A DNA stretch of 23,300 bases from an uncultured Bacteroidales bacterium (GCA_937901025.1 CALCGR010000108.1:1-23300), one strand, 5' to 3'; numbered from the stretch's first letter, positions 1 through 5,645 are shown. A program made the numbers and translations. Notes: generated by a model from the letters alone, not told the origin.

Positions 1-44
1 ATTTTATGCATCCACGGGGCTCATTTTATGCATCCACGGGGCTC
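1..44. repeat. 22-bp direct repeat, two tandem copies
   Basis: Two identical head-to-tail 22-bp copies (1-22 and 23-44) begin ATTTTATGCATCC and end GGGGCTC. A third copy starts (ATTTC at 45) but diverges at once. The array may extend left of the window. No coding sequence is seen here, and the role is unknown. Confidence 0.85.
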
Positions 45-97
45 ATTTCGGGTTTACTTTTTCATATATACTGCCACGAGTTGGCAGTTTCTCGTTG

Positions 98-105
98 TAC
101 CTTTG
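98..105 (+). promoter_or_regulatory. Putative Bacteroidota -7 promoter element
   Basis: The octamer TACCTTTG matches the Bacteroidota -7 consensus TAnnTTTG. A small hairpin (CTGCCA at 71-76 with TGGCAG at 82-87) lies just upstream where a -33 TTTG would be expected, and no clear -33 is visible. No open reading frame follows directly. The stretch 112-245 holds only a short inverted repeat (GTTAAG 149-154 / CTTAAC 164-169). Confidence 0.4.
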
Positions 106-245
106 CATGATTTTTTGTGCTTTGAAAGTGCAATGATGCCATGGAACCGTTAAGTCATCTACTCTTAACAGACCCATTCGATTGAGTAAATCTTACCCAG
201 TCACACATATTATATACTACATTTTTCAATAATTTAGCGGATAAA

Positions 246-277
246 TTTGCATAATCCAAAAAATTGTAGTACCTTTG
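246..277 (+). promoter_or_regulatory. Bacteroidota promoter upstream of hairpin RNA
   Basis: TTTG at 246-249, a 20-nt spacer and TACCTTTG at 270-277 fit the Bacteroidota sigma-ABfr consensus (TTTG-N19-21-TAnnTTTG). Transcription would begin near 283 and run into the long hairpin at 321-421 and the small gene after it. Confidence 0.7.
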
Positions 278-320
278 CACTCGCTTTCGATGGAGAGTAA
301 TCTCGTTTGATTTTTTCTAT

Positions 321-421
321 AACTCCCAAAACTGGAAATTTAGGTATATGCTATAGAGAAAGTCATCTGCCTTTGCGTGGATGACTATTGTAGCATATAG
401 GTATTCCAGTACCTGGGAGTT
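321..421 (+). ncRNA. Long rod-like hairpin, candidate structured RNA
   Basis: Four perfect stems stack in one rod: AACTCCCA (321-328) with TGGGAGTT (414-421), ACTGGAA (331-337) with TTCCAGT (404-410), TATATGCTA (345-353) with TAGCATATA (391-399), and AGTCATC (361-367) with GATGACT (380-386). Small internal loops separate them and a 12-nt apical region closes the rod. That is 31 base pairs in 101 nt, about 40 nt downstream of a good promoter. The rod-with-bubbles shape recalls 6S RNA (a Bacteroidota form, 6S-Flavo, is known), but shape alone does not settle identity. It could instead be a leader element of the gene that follows. Whether the rod folds as RNA or acts as DNA is inference. Confidence 0.45.
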
Positions 422-456
422 GCAATAGGAGTCCGCGCTTTTTAATGTTATTTATT

Positions 457-825
457 ATGGCAACATACATGAACTGTACATTTAATATACAGAACTTCTA
501 TTCAGATGGAGATTTAGAAAATAATGTTGTTCCTTCGGATTACGAATCTCCCTTGGAACTTAACACACCTCAAGCAAAGGATCTTTGGAAAATAGCCCAA
601 GAAAAAGGATGGGTAGATGAGAATATGCAACTCGCCCCGAATATGACCAAAGAGCAAGCAGCCATCATTGCTGAGAGGATGGGATATAAGTTAGGTCTTA
701 AATATAGGTGGAAACCTTTTGAGAAACTATGGGATATCGCCTACCTGCAAAGTAAATTTGACAGAGGAGTTGCAAACGAGAACCTAAAAGACTTTTACGA
801 TTCCGCTTGTCAAGCCTTCAAATAA
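457..825 (+). CDS. Uncharacterised small acidic protein
   Basis: The product is about 122 aa and I do not recognise a characterised family. It is soluble, with no signal peptide or membrane segment. A central part reads as helix-rich: AKDLWKIAQEKGWVD, then KEQAAIIAERMGYKLGL, then the aromatic KPFEKLWDIAYL. This layout (short helical block, 'GWVDEN', 'WKPFEKLW') resembles small uncharacterised proteins seen on Bacteroidales mobile elements, from memory and unverified. In-frame starts exist at 445, 457 and 469. I chose 457, and none has a convincing ribosome site, as is usual in this phylum. The gene lies between the hairpin RNA and a terminator, so it may form a single transcription unit with the RNA. 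Base composition is more AT-rich than the core genes to the right. Confidence 0.7.
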   Translation: MATYMNCTFNIQNFYSDGDLENNVVPSDYESPLELNTPQAKDLWKIAQEKGWVDENMQLAPNMTKEQAAIIAERMGYKLGLKYRWKPFEKLWDIAYLQSKFDRGVANENLKDFYDSACQAFK

Positions 826-848
826 GACTCTTAATAACTAATTTTTCG

Positions 849-878
849 ACCACCACCCACTCGGTTGGTGGTTTTTTT
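849..878 (+). terminator. Intrinsic terminator after the 457-825 gene
   Basis: ACCACC (852-857, or the shifted copy at 849-854) pairs with GGTGGT (867-872) and is followed by a run of seven T residues (872-878). It separates the first small gene from the phage-like cassette. Confidence 0.75.
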
Positions 879-914
879 ATGCCATTTTTATGTGTTTTTA
901 GGCAAAATATGCAT

Positions 915-928
915 TTTCCGGCCGGAAA
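915..928. promoter_or_regulatory. Perfect 14-bp palindrome, putative operator
   Basis: TTTCCGGCCGGAAA is a perfect palindrome ending 13 bp before the likely -33 element of the cassette promoter. The position suits an operator for a dimeric regulator. No regulator gene for it is visible in the window. Confidence 0.5.
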
Positions 929-941
929 GTTGTGCCAACTA

Positions 942-973
942 TTGCAACTCCCCTTCCTAATGTTGTATCTTTG
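942..973 (+). promoter_or_regulatory. Promoter of the phage-like cassette
   Basis: The -7 element TATCTTTG (966-973) fits TAnnTTTG. A TTGC at 942-945 stands where the -33 TTTG is expected, about 20 nt upstream. The start codon of the P5-like gene at 999 follows by 25 nt, leaving a leader of roughly 20 nt. Confidence 0.65.
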
Positions 974-998
974 CATCGGATTTCAAAAAACAACGATT

Positions 999-1532
999 AT
1001 GAATGAACCTAACTTTTTACAACCAAACCACTATGAACCCAAAAGCAAAAAATTGGATACGCCCAGGGGCATACGTAACTGTAATCCTCTTAATATACGC
1101 ATTAACGCGCATAACAACTGGATCGGCAAGTACCCCAAGGAGCATAACAACGACGGCGAGTTTGAGCAGTTCCGGTTTATGTACCAAGGTTTCCTCGCAG
1201 CCCTTAAGCTCATCGGAAACACCTATATCCTCCAATACAAGCTCAACACCCTGTCTGCCATCATCAACCGATGGGCGCCTAAGGAAGACGGTAACGACCC
1301 TCAGGGGTACTTGGAGAAAGTATGTGCATGGACGGGGATAGGCGGTAGAGAACCTATCAGTAATCACGACCCGCGACTCAAAAATATCGTTATGGCAATG
1401 GCCATCGTTGAGTGCGGACCTCAGATTAAGACCTATAACGCTGCTCTCAATGAGGCGTTTGAGCAGTTTAAACCTAAGTTCCCAAAAATGGAACGCTTTG
1501 AGAAAAAACACCATGAGAGTAACGTTGAATGA
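999..1532 (+). CDS. P5/lysozyme-like phage protein (putative endolysin)
   Basis: The product is 177 aa. It carries RGIRNCNPLNIR at residues 23-34, then W41-x-G43, a G-x-F-x-QF stretch (53-58), an AA-x-K-x-I helix (67-72) and RWAP...DGND (91-100). This pattern is typical of phage proteins often annotated 'structural protein P5' or lysozyme-like virion proteins, where RGIRNNNPxNI marks the N-terminus. The likely role is peptidoglycan cleavage, but catalytic residues cannot be assigned with certainty. There is no signal peptide, so access to the wall would need a holin, and a holin-like gene lies downstream. An upstream in-frame start at 807 is possible but would cross the terminator and the promoter at 942-973, so ATG 999 is preferred. 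The 3' end overlaps the next gene by 20 bp. Confidence 0.75.
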   Translation: MNEPNFLQPNHYEPKSKKLDTPRGIRNCNPLNIRINAHNNWIGKYPKEHNNDGEFEQFRFMYQGFLAALKLIGNTYILQYKLNTLSAIINRWAPKEDGNDPQGYLEKVCAWTGIGGREPISNHDPRLKNIVMAMAIVECGPQIKTYNAALNEAFEQFKPKFPKMERFEKKHHESNVE

Positions 1533-1758
1533 ACCATTTGAAGCCTTAAGTGGTGTAGTTACGGGAATTAATCCTGATAATCTCAATGAGCGGTACTACT
1601 TCTATACAAGAAGACAGACAAATAAAGTGTTCTTGAAGAAGTGTCCCAAACAGACTAAGCCTCCTACCCCATCTCAACTAGCGGCGAGAGAAAGATTTAA
1701 ACAATACATCCAAGCACGGAAACAGCAGGCGTGCATAAAGAAACTGCCGATGACCTAA
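1513..1758 (+). CDS. Small paralogous protein A (short form)
   Basis: The product is 81 aa, basic, with no signal peptide or membrane segment. The N-terminus NEPFEALSG matches MEPFEQLSG of the 127-aa protein two genes downstream. The part YFYTRRQT...KKCPKQT...PTPSQLAARERFK aligns with the same region of both neighbours (YFRTNKQT...GKLCNPNT...EGQVAAKARF). It lacks the C-terminal half that the other two have, so it is a truncated or minimal member of the trio. ATG 1513 is chosen over an earlier in-frame ATG at 1408 because the shared family N-terminus begins there and the longer reading would lie almost wholly inside the P5-like gene. The function is unknown. Confidence 0.75.
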   Translation: MRVTLNEPFEALSGVVTGINPDNLNERYYFYTRRQTNKVFLKKCPKQTKPPTPSQLAARERFKQYIQARKQQACIKKLPMT

Positions 1759-1786
1759 ACATTAACCACAAAAAACCTAAACAACT

Positions 1787-2140
1787 ATGGCAAAAATTAA
1801 ACCGATGGCTCTTGTAGAGTCTATGTCTCAGAAAGTGTGCATGCACAGCGATGTGTACTTCCGCACCAACAAACAGACGGGTGCTGTCTATACCGGTAAG
1901 TTGTGTAACCCGAACACCGGGGAACCCACTGAGGGGCAAGTAGCAGCGAAAGCTCGTTTTGCGAAGGTGTCTGCGGCTATCCGTGAGCGTCTGGCTAACA
2001 AGACTAGCGACGAGACGAAGGCTATCACTGCGGCTTTCAAAGCCCAGACGAAAGTCGGTTCCGTCTTCGGTCTTGCGTTCAAGCGCTGGAACAGCCAGTA
2101 CGACGAGAACGGTGACTTCATCACTCCTTCGGAGGGCTAA
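1787..2140 (+). CDS. Small paralogous protein B
   Basis: The product is 117 aa, basic, cytosolic by sequence (no signal or membrane segment). Residues ~8-57 share the family pattern with its neighbours: E-S-M-S-x-K-V-C-x-H-S near the start, then Y-F-R-T, then TGKLCNPNTGEPT and QVAAKARF. Two cysteines (in KVC and in KLCNP) also occur in protein C at matching places. The C-terminal part (ITAAFKAQTKVGSVFGLAFKRWNSQYDENGD) corresponds loosely to FQSFLWKTECAKWNEEH of protein C. No characterised domain is recognised. It starts 28 bp after protein A and is presumably co-transcribed with the endolysin-like gene. Confidence 0.8.
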   Translation: MAKIKPMALVESMSQKVCMHSDVYFRTNKQTGAVYTGKLCNPNTGEPTEGQVAAKARFAKVSAAIRERLANKTSDETKAITAAFKAQTKVGSVFGLAFKRWNSQYDENGDFITPSEG

Positions 2141-2182
2141 TCCCCCACTCGTAAATCGCTCCCGAGTATAAAGAATGAGCGT

Positions 2183-2210
2183 CTCTAAACTCTAAACTAT
2201 AAACTCTAAA
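2183..2210. repeat. Heptamer tandem repeat CTCTAAA x4
   Basis: Four contiguous 7-bp units (2183-2189, 2190-2196, 2197-2203 with one substitution, 2204-2210) sit 15 bp before the start codon of paralog C. A length change by slippage would alter the leader of the 2226 gene. Confidence 0.8.
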
Positions 2211-2225
2211 CTTTAACTAACTATT

Positions 2226-2609
2226 ATGTCTAAAGTAGTAAAATTAATGGAGCCTTTTGAGCAACTGTCTGGTAAGGTTTGCTCGCACAGCAAGTTCCTC
2301 ATCAACCTCGGACGCAGTGGCGTCAACAAAGACAAGATGTGGACCGGTAAGCAATGTAACCCTCGTGACCTGAGCGAGCACCCGTACTCCTCGGCCGAGA
2401 CCCAAGCGAAGACGCGCTTCAAAGCCGTTCGTCTCGCCGTCCGTGCGATTGTTACCAACCCGAACTCGTTGTCCGACGCATACGACGAGTACAAGCCCGT
2501 TCGCGACAACTACAAGTCGTTCCAATCGTTCTTGTGGAAGACCGAGTGCGCTAAGTGGAACGAGGAGCACCTCGTGCACGAAGTGCCCGAAGAGGAGCCC
2601 ATCGCGTAA
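2226..2609 (+). CDS. Small paralogous protein C
   Basis: The product is 127 aa. MEPFEQLSGKVCSHSKF at residues 8-24 and TGKQCNP followed by ETQAKTRFK define the same family as the two preceding genes. A longer insert between these blocks and an acidic end (HEVPEEEPIA) distinguish it. It has no signal peptide, no membrane span and no recognised domain. The C-terminal half carries F-Q-S-F-L-W-K-T-x-x-A-K-W. Three adjacent members inside one operon indicate local duplication followed by strong divergence. The role is unknown: candidates are phage accessory proteins, structural proteins, or cargo released by the lysis genes around them. It is followed by a hairpin that could attenuate transcription into the holin-like gene. 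Confidence 0.8.
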   Translation: MSKVVKLMEPFEQLSGKVCSHSKFLINLGRSGVNKDKMWTGKQCNPRDLSEHPYSSAETQAKTRFKAVRLAVRAIVTNPNSLSDAYDEYKPVRDNYKSFQSFLWKTECAKWNEEHLVHEVPEEEPIA

Positions 2610-2620
2610 GGCTCATGTAG

Positions 2621-2651
2621 GATAGGGGGACTGATTATCCCTCTATCTTTC
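2621..2651 (+). terminator. Hairpin between paralog C and holin-like gene
   Basis: GATAGGGGGA (2621-2630) pairs with TCCCTCTATC (2638-2647) with one G-T wobble and a 7-nt loop. Only a short T run follows, so it is more likely a partial terminator or attenuator than a full stop. Confidence 0.5.
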
Positions 2652-2670
2652 TAAAAAACTTAAACAACCT

Positions 2671-2871
2671 ATGAATAATTTAAATGTAATACAGCTCACA
2701 CTGGCGGTTCTTATATGCTTTGCCGGACTAACTCTCCTCTTTTTGGGGCTCTACGCACCCCCTGAAGGCGAGATTAGTTCCTCCGTACTGGTGGCATATG
2801 GCGAATCCCTCACTTTTGCAGGGTCGCTCATTGGAGTTGATTACCATTACCGTTATCGTAACAAAAAATGA
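2671..2871 (+). CDS. Holin-like small membrane protein
   Basis: The product is 66 aa with two hydrophobic segments, about residues 8-28 (LTLAVLICFAGLTLLFLGLY) and 37-56, separated by a short acidic turn (APPEGEISSS). It ends in a basic tail (YHYRYRNKK). Size, two-span layout and charged tail fit a class II holin, which would open the inner membrane and let the signal-less P5-like enzyme reach the wall. Similar small proteins are known to me next to lysozyme genes in Bacteroidales phages and mobile elements, but holin families are too diverse for sequence alone to prove it. Its stop overlaps the next start (ATGA at 2868-2871), suggesting translational coupling to the spanin-like gene. Confidence 0.65.
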   Translation: MNNLNVIQLTLAVLICFAGLTLLFLGLYAPPEGEISSSVLVAYGESLTFAGSLIGVDYHYRYRNKK

Positions 2872-3350
2872 AAAAGATCTTCCTTCTCTTGATGATGGCG
2901 CTCTTTGTAGCGTGTAAAACACAAAGTAAAGTGGTTCCCCTCGTTATCCGTGATTCTATCTCAATCACCTACAAACAAGGGCAGACCCTAACCCCAACCC
3001 TTTCCCTCATAGGGCAAGGGGGAGAGGAACAGCCAACGCCCATAGGCGTTAAAGGAGCAGCGATAGAGTCCCGTAAAAACAGTAGTGCCCCCGCCGATGG
3101 GACGGTGGGGTTAGGGGCGACGCGTGAAGCGTCGGTTTTCGAGGGACTGCTATCGCAGCGGACGAATAAACCGGCTGTTCCGCCTACAACCATCCGTGTG
3201 GACACGGTCTTCGTGGAACGGTGGCACACCCGGTATTTACCCGAACCACCAAAACCAATACCTAGGTTCTACAAAGATTGTACTGCCGGATTTTGGGTTT
3301 TGCTGATTATATTTATTGGAAGCATTGCCCTCCGACTATATAGAAACTAG
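2868..3350 (+). CDS. Lipoprotein with C-terminal membrane anchor (unimolecular spanin-like)
   Basis: The product is 160 aa. The N-terminus is a lipoprotein signal (LFVAC, Cys16) and the C-terminus has one membrane span at about residues 139-155 (TAGFWVLLIIFIGSIAL) with a short basic end. A protein tethered to the outer membrane by lipid and to the inner membrane by a terminal span is the topology of unimolecular spanins such as phage T1 gp11, which disrupt the outer membrane at the end of lysis. The TIRVDTVFVERWHTRY stretch before the anchor recalls proteins beside lysozyme genes in Bacteroides phages. Residues 40 to about 90 are encoded by a nest of palindromic repeats that appears to be an in-frame insertion, so the ancestral protein was probably shorter. 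It is coupled to the holin-like gene by a 4-bp overlap. Confidence 0.65.
   Translation: MKKIFLLLMMALFVACKTQSKVVPLVIRDSISITYKQGQTLTPTLSLIGQGGEEQPTPIGVKGAAIESRKNSSAPADGTVGLGATREASVFEGLLSQRTNKPAVPPTTIRVDTVFVERWHTRYLPEPPKPIPRFYKDCTAGFWVLLIIFIGSIALRLYRN
2986..3116. repeat. Palindromic repeat element inside the spanin-like gene
   Basis: Perfect 10-bp terminal inverted repeats, CCCTAACCCC (2986-2995) and GGGGTTAGGG (3107-3116), bound a 131-bp segment. Inside are further hairpins, for example AACGCC (3035-3040) with GGCGTT (3045-3050). A third, CGACGC (3118-3123) with GCGTCG (3129-3134), lies just outside. It resembles a REP- or MITE-like intergenic repeat that has entered the coding sequence while keeping the frame open. 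Confidence 0.7.
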
Positions 3351-3387
3351 AAGCGGACCGCCCGTGAGGGTAGTCCGCTTTTTGTTT
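3351..3387 (+). terminator. Intrinsic terminator of the phage-like cassette
   Basis: AAGCGGAC (3351-3358) pairs with GTCCGCTT (3373-3380) and is followed by T-rich sequence (TTTGTTTT). It begins one base after the stop codon of the spanin-like gene and separates the cassette from the convergent tRNA gene. Confidence 0.85.
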
Positions 3388-3400
3388 TACATTGCCTTAG

Positions 3401-3473
<73 letters not shown>

Positions 3474-3494
3474 GACTTTTTTCGAAAGCGGGTG

Positions 3495-3526
3495 CAAAGG
3501 TACAACAATTTTTTGAATTGTGCAAA
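3495..3526 (-). promoter_or_regulatory. Promoter of tRNA-Thr
   Basis: On the minus strand TTTG (3526-3523), a 20-nt spacer and TACCTTTG (3502-3495) match the Bacteroidota consensus. It sits just after the folK stop codon. Confidence 0.75.
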
Positions 3527-3529
3527 TAT

Positions 3530-3928
3530 TTATGCGTTTTTTTGCAAAATTTCTTGCAAAGGCACCATTACAAAGTCCCTTTCACGCATTTTAGGGTGGG
3601 GGAGTTGCAAATCTGCGGTGCAGATTTGCACTTCCCCCATTAAGATATCAATATCGATTTCGCGGTCAAAATGCTGCCCATGGACGGATTTGCGGGTTCT
3701 GCCGAGTTGACGCTCAATCGATTGTGTCAATCGTAGCAGCGCCATCGGTTCCAGGTCCGTCTCGATCCTCACGCAACAGTTGCAGAAAGGGTGGGGGGAG
3801 ACGAACTCCTGCGCCGGAGAGTAATAGAAACTCGAGCGAGCTACCACGCCCGGTAGCAGGCGGATAGCTCGTTCGATGGTTTGCTCTCGCTCCCCCAGAT
3901 TACTTCCCAAAGAGAGATAGTATTGCAT
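3530..3928 (-). CDS. folK: 2-amino-4-hydroxy-6-hydroxymethyldihydropteridine pyrophosphokinase
   Basis: FolK (HPPK) transfers pyrophosphate from ATP to 6-hydroxymethyl-dihydropterin in cytosolic folate synthesis. The 132-aa product shows SLGSNLG at residues 6-12, FCNCCVRIETDLEP (48-61, family form FLNAVxxxxTxLxP) and the metal/ATP site HFDREIDIDIL (86-96) with D92 and D94 equivalent to E. coli D95 and D97. It then has LPHPKMRERDFVMVPL (109-124). It is shorter than the E. coli enzyme (about 159 aa) but contains all core motifs. Its start overlaps the upstream CvpA-like gene by 29 bp, implying co-transcription. Confidence 0.93.
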   Translation of the reverse strand: MQYYLSLGSNLGEREQTIERAIRLLPGVVARSSFYYSPAQEFVSPHPFCNCCVRIETDLEPMALLRLTQSIERQLGRTRKSVHGQHFDREIDIDILMGEVQICTADLQLPHPKMRERDFVMVPLQEILQKNA

Positions 3929-4193
3929 TCCAAGCGAGCTGAGCCAGATGCAGCATGAAATGGTAAAGGTAGGATTGCGCCACCAGTTCCTGACTAAAGA
4001 AATGGAAGTAACTATCCAACGATCCTACGATAACCACCAGAACCATGACCGCGATCAGGGCCTTAACGGCTCCCCAGAGGGTGCCGAAGATACGATTGAT
4101 CAGACCTTGTCCATGGAAGAAACCTTTAACGATTCCCGCCACTAAAATTAGAATGATAACAAGATCAATTCCGGTTAATCCAAACTTACTCAT
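3900..4193 (-). CDS. Short CvpA-family membrane protein with missing middle
   Basis: The product is 97 aa with two strong membrane segments, residues 7-26 (TGIDLVIILILVAGIVKGFF) and about 38-59, plus a weaker C-terminal hydrophobic stretch. The N-terminus (G-x-DxxIIxxLxxxxxKGFxxG) matches the start of CvpA proteins. INRIFGTLWGAVKALIAV and QSYLYHFMLHLA match the usual CvpA C-terminal part (LNRLLGAxFGLxKG...SxLYPxLLxLAP). Bacteroidota CvpA proteins are usually around 160-180 aa, so about 60-70 residues carrying the middle helices appear to be absent, joined cleanly in frame at about residue 30. CvpA is an inner-membrane protein linked to colicin V export and envelope stress. Whether this short form works is unknown. 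It overlaps folK and follows the lipocalin-like gene by 1 bp. Confidence 0.7.
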   Translation of the reverse strand: MSKFGLTGIDLVIILILVAGIVKGFFHGQGLINRIFGTLWGAVKALIAVMVLVVIVGSLDSYFHFFSQELVAQSYLYHFMLHLAQLAWNAILSLFGK

Positions 4194-4194
4194 A

Positions 4195-5643
4195 TTACTC
4201 TATACGTCTAATAACAAAACTATTCTCAAAGGTCTCATTCCCATTGCCGCGGAGCGCATACCAATACATGGTATCAACTGCTTCACTGAAACTCAGATCC
4301 CACCACTCATAGTCCATACCATCTTGGCCTTTATTCCAACGGGAAGCAAAGAAACTGCCATCAATCATATACTCATGAATTCCGTCTTGCTTAACCCACT
4401 CGTCACCGACTTTGGTGAGGTACTCATAGGTTCCGTCTTCTTTATATCTCCAACGACGGTCGAGTGCGGGGCCATAGGTGGTATCTCCCACCATGGAGAC
4501 ACCTTCCCAAAGACCGATGATATTCTTGTCATAATCAACGGAGTGGTCTTTTTTGAGCACAATCGTTCCTACGCGGTCACCGGAGATGGAGTTGACCTCA
4601 ATATTATCGTCGGTCACTTTCATAAACCGGCTACGATAGGTAACGAGGTTGCCGTGGGTGTTATATCCGAGTTCGGTTAAGTCGTTGCCAAGAAGGGTAT
4701 AACTGAGTTTCGTCTGGTTTTGCCAATCTTCTCCGAGTTGGCCCGGAATAGCGAGGGTGTAATACACGCTTCCTGCACCATCAAAGGTGTGAACGGATTT
4801 ATTATTCGTCAGACAAGGTTTTCCGTCTTCAGAGACGGCAATCCATTTGCCGGTAAGAACAGCTTCGATGTCGGCTTGTTTGGGCGTGATACGGCGCAGC
4901 AGGAACGAATCGCGTGCGCCATTGGCACGCAAGCCGTGCCAACGCATGATATCGCCATTGGGGTTATAGGAGATGGAGATATCGTGTGCCTCACGCAGAA
5001 TCACGTTGGACGAGTCCCATTGGGTAACAAAGAAGTCACCATCCACGAAATACTCGTTATAGTCATTCGTATATTCCCACGTTTTCTCCTCTTCGTTCCA
5101 CGAATAATAGGTGTAGGTACCATCGGAATAGTATTCCCAGTTATGGTCACTGGCACCGTGCGCACCGGCTCCTTCGAGTCCTTCCCAACGACCGATGATA
5201 TCGATCGAATAGTCGATGCCGTTGAGGTGCTGGTACTTAGCGGGTCCGACGAGGGTGGGCACTTGGTTCACAAAACGGGTAGAGGCATCGCAAGCCATCT
5301 GTCCGTTCTCGATATTGAGGATGGTCGCCATCCACGACTCGGGGGTGGAAGTCTCCGCCCATTGGGTGGTGAGTACATCGTTATCGACATGGTAGGTCAG
5401 CGGAACGAGGCGGCGCCATAACTTACCTTGGCGGTTGACAATCTCCACGGAGGATTGGGTACCCGTAAGGTCCTGATTAAAGGTAAAGACGGTGCGGTTA
5501 TTGGTCTCAATGGTGTGACCGTTATATTCGACCAGTTTCCACTTGCCTACAATCTTAGAAGAGAAATCTTTCTTTACATCGTTCGGCTTGCAACTAAGTA
5601 AACCGAGGGCTATTGCAGCCAGTATAAAAAGTCTGTATTTCAT
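4195..5643 (-). CDS. Four-domain lipocalin-like lipoprotein
   Basis: The product is 482 aa with a lipoprotein signal (LGLLSC, Cys18). It contains two kinds of about 100-aa beta-rich, lipocalin-like modules in the order A-B-A-B: A1 from residue 31 (IVGKWKLVE...TNNRTVFTF), B1 from 149 (IIGRWEGLE...DGTYTYYSW...EYFVDGDFFVTQW...LLRRI), A2 from 263 (LTGKWIAV...TNNKSVHTF) and B2 from 375 (IIGLWEGV...DGTYEYLTK...EYMIDGSFFASRW...VIRRIE). The A-B pair has clearly been duplicated. It is likely anchored in the outer membrane. It begins 2 bp after the DUF5689 gene and so belongs to the TonB receptor operon, where it may bind substrate or modulate the receptor. The substrate is not evident. Confidence 0.85.
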   Translation of the reverse strand: MKYRLFILAAIALGLLSCKPNDVKKDFSSKIVGKWKLVEYNGHTIETNNRTVFTFNQDLTGTQSSVEIVNRQGKLWRRLVPLTYHVDNDVLTTQWAETSTPESWMATILNIENGQMACDASTRFVNQVPTLVGPAKYQHLNGIDYSIDIIGRWEGLEGAGAHGASDHNWEYYSDGTYTYYSWNEEEKTWEYTNDYNEYFVDGDFFVTQWDSSNVILREAHDISISYNPNGDIMRWHGLRANGARDSFLLRRITPKQADIEAVLTGKWIAVSEDGKPCLTNNKSVHTFDGAGSVYYTLAIPGQLGEDWQNQTKLSYTLLGNDLTELGYNTHGNLVTYRSRFMKVTDDNIEVNSISGDRVGTIVLKKDHSVDYDKNIIGLWEGVSMVGDTTYGPALDRRWRYKEDGTYEYLTKVGDEWVKQDGIHEYMIDGSFFASRWNKGQDGMDYEWWDLSFSEAVDTMYWYALRGNGNETFENSFVIRRIE

Positions 5644-5645
5644 AG

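Noticed and set aside
807..998. Longer N-terminus for the P5-like protein
   Set aside because: The extra 64 residues would be encoded across a terminator, a palindrome and a promoter; ATG 999 sits 25 nt after the -7 element and gives the family-like N-terminus.
1..3350. Insertion sequence or CRISPR array in the accessory region
   Set aside because: No transposase frame or spaced repeat array is present. The only repeats are the 22-bp pair, the heptamer run and the palindromic element within the spanin-like gene.
3900..4193. CvpA-like gene as a frameshifted pseudogene
   Set aside because: The frame is open from a plausible ATG to the stop, the two halves join in frame, and no missing middle sequence is found in other frames nearby.
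4045..5421. Two + strand open frames (4045-4680, 4720-5421)
   Set aside because: Both are antisense to the lipocalin-like lipoprotein and the CvpA-like gene, whose signal peptide, repeats and operon spacing are convincing.
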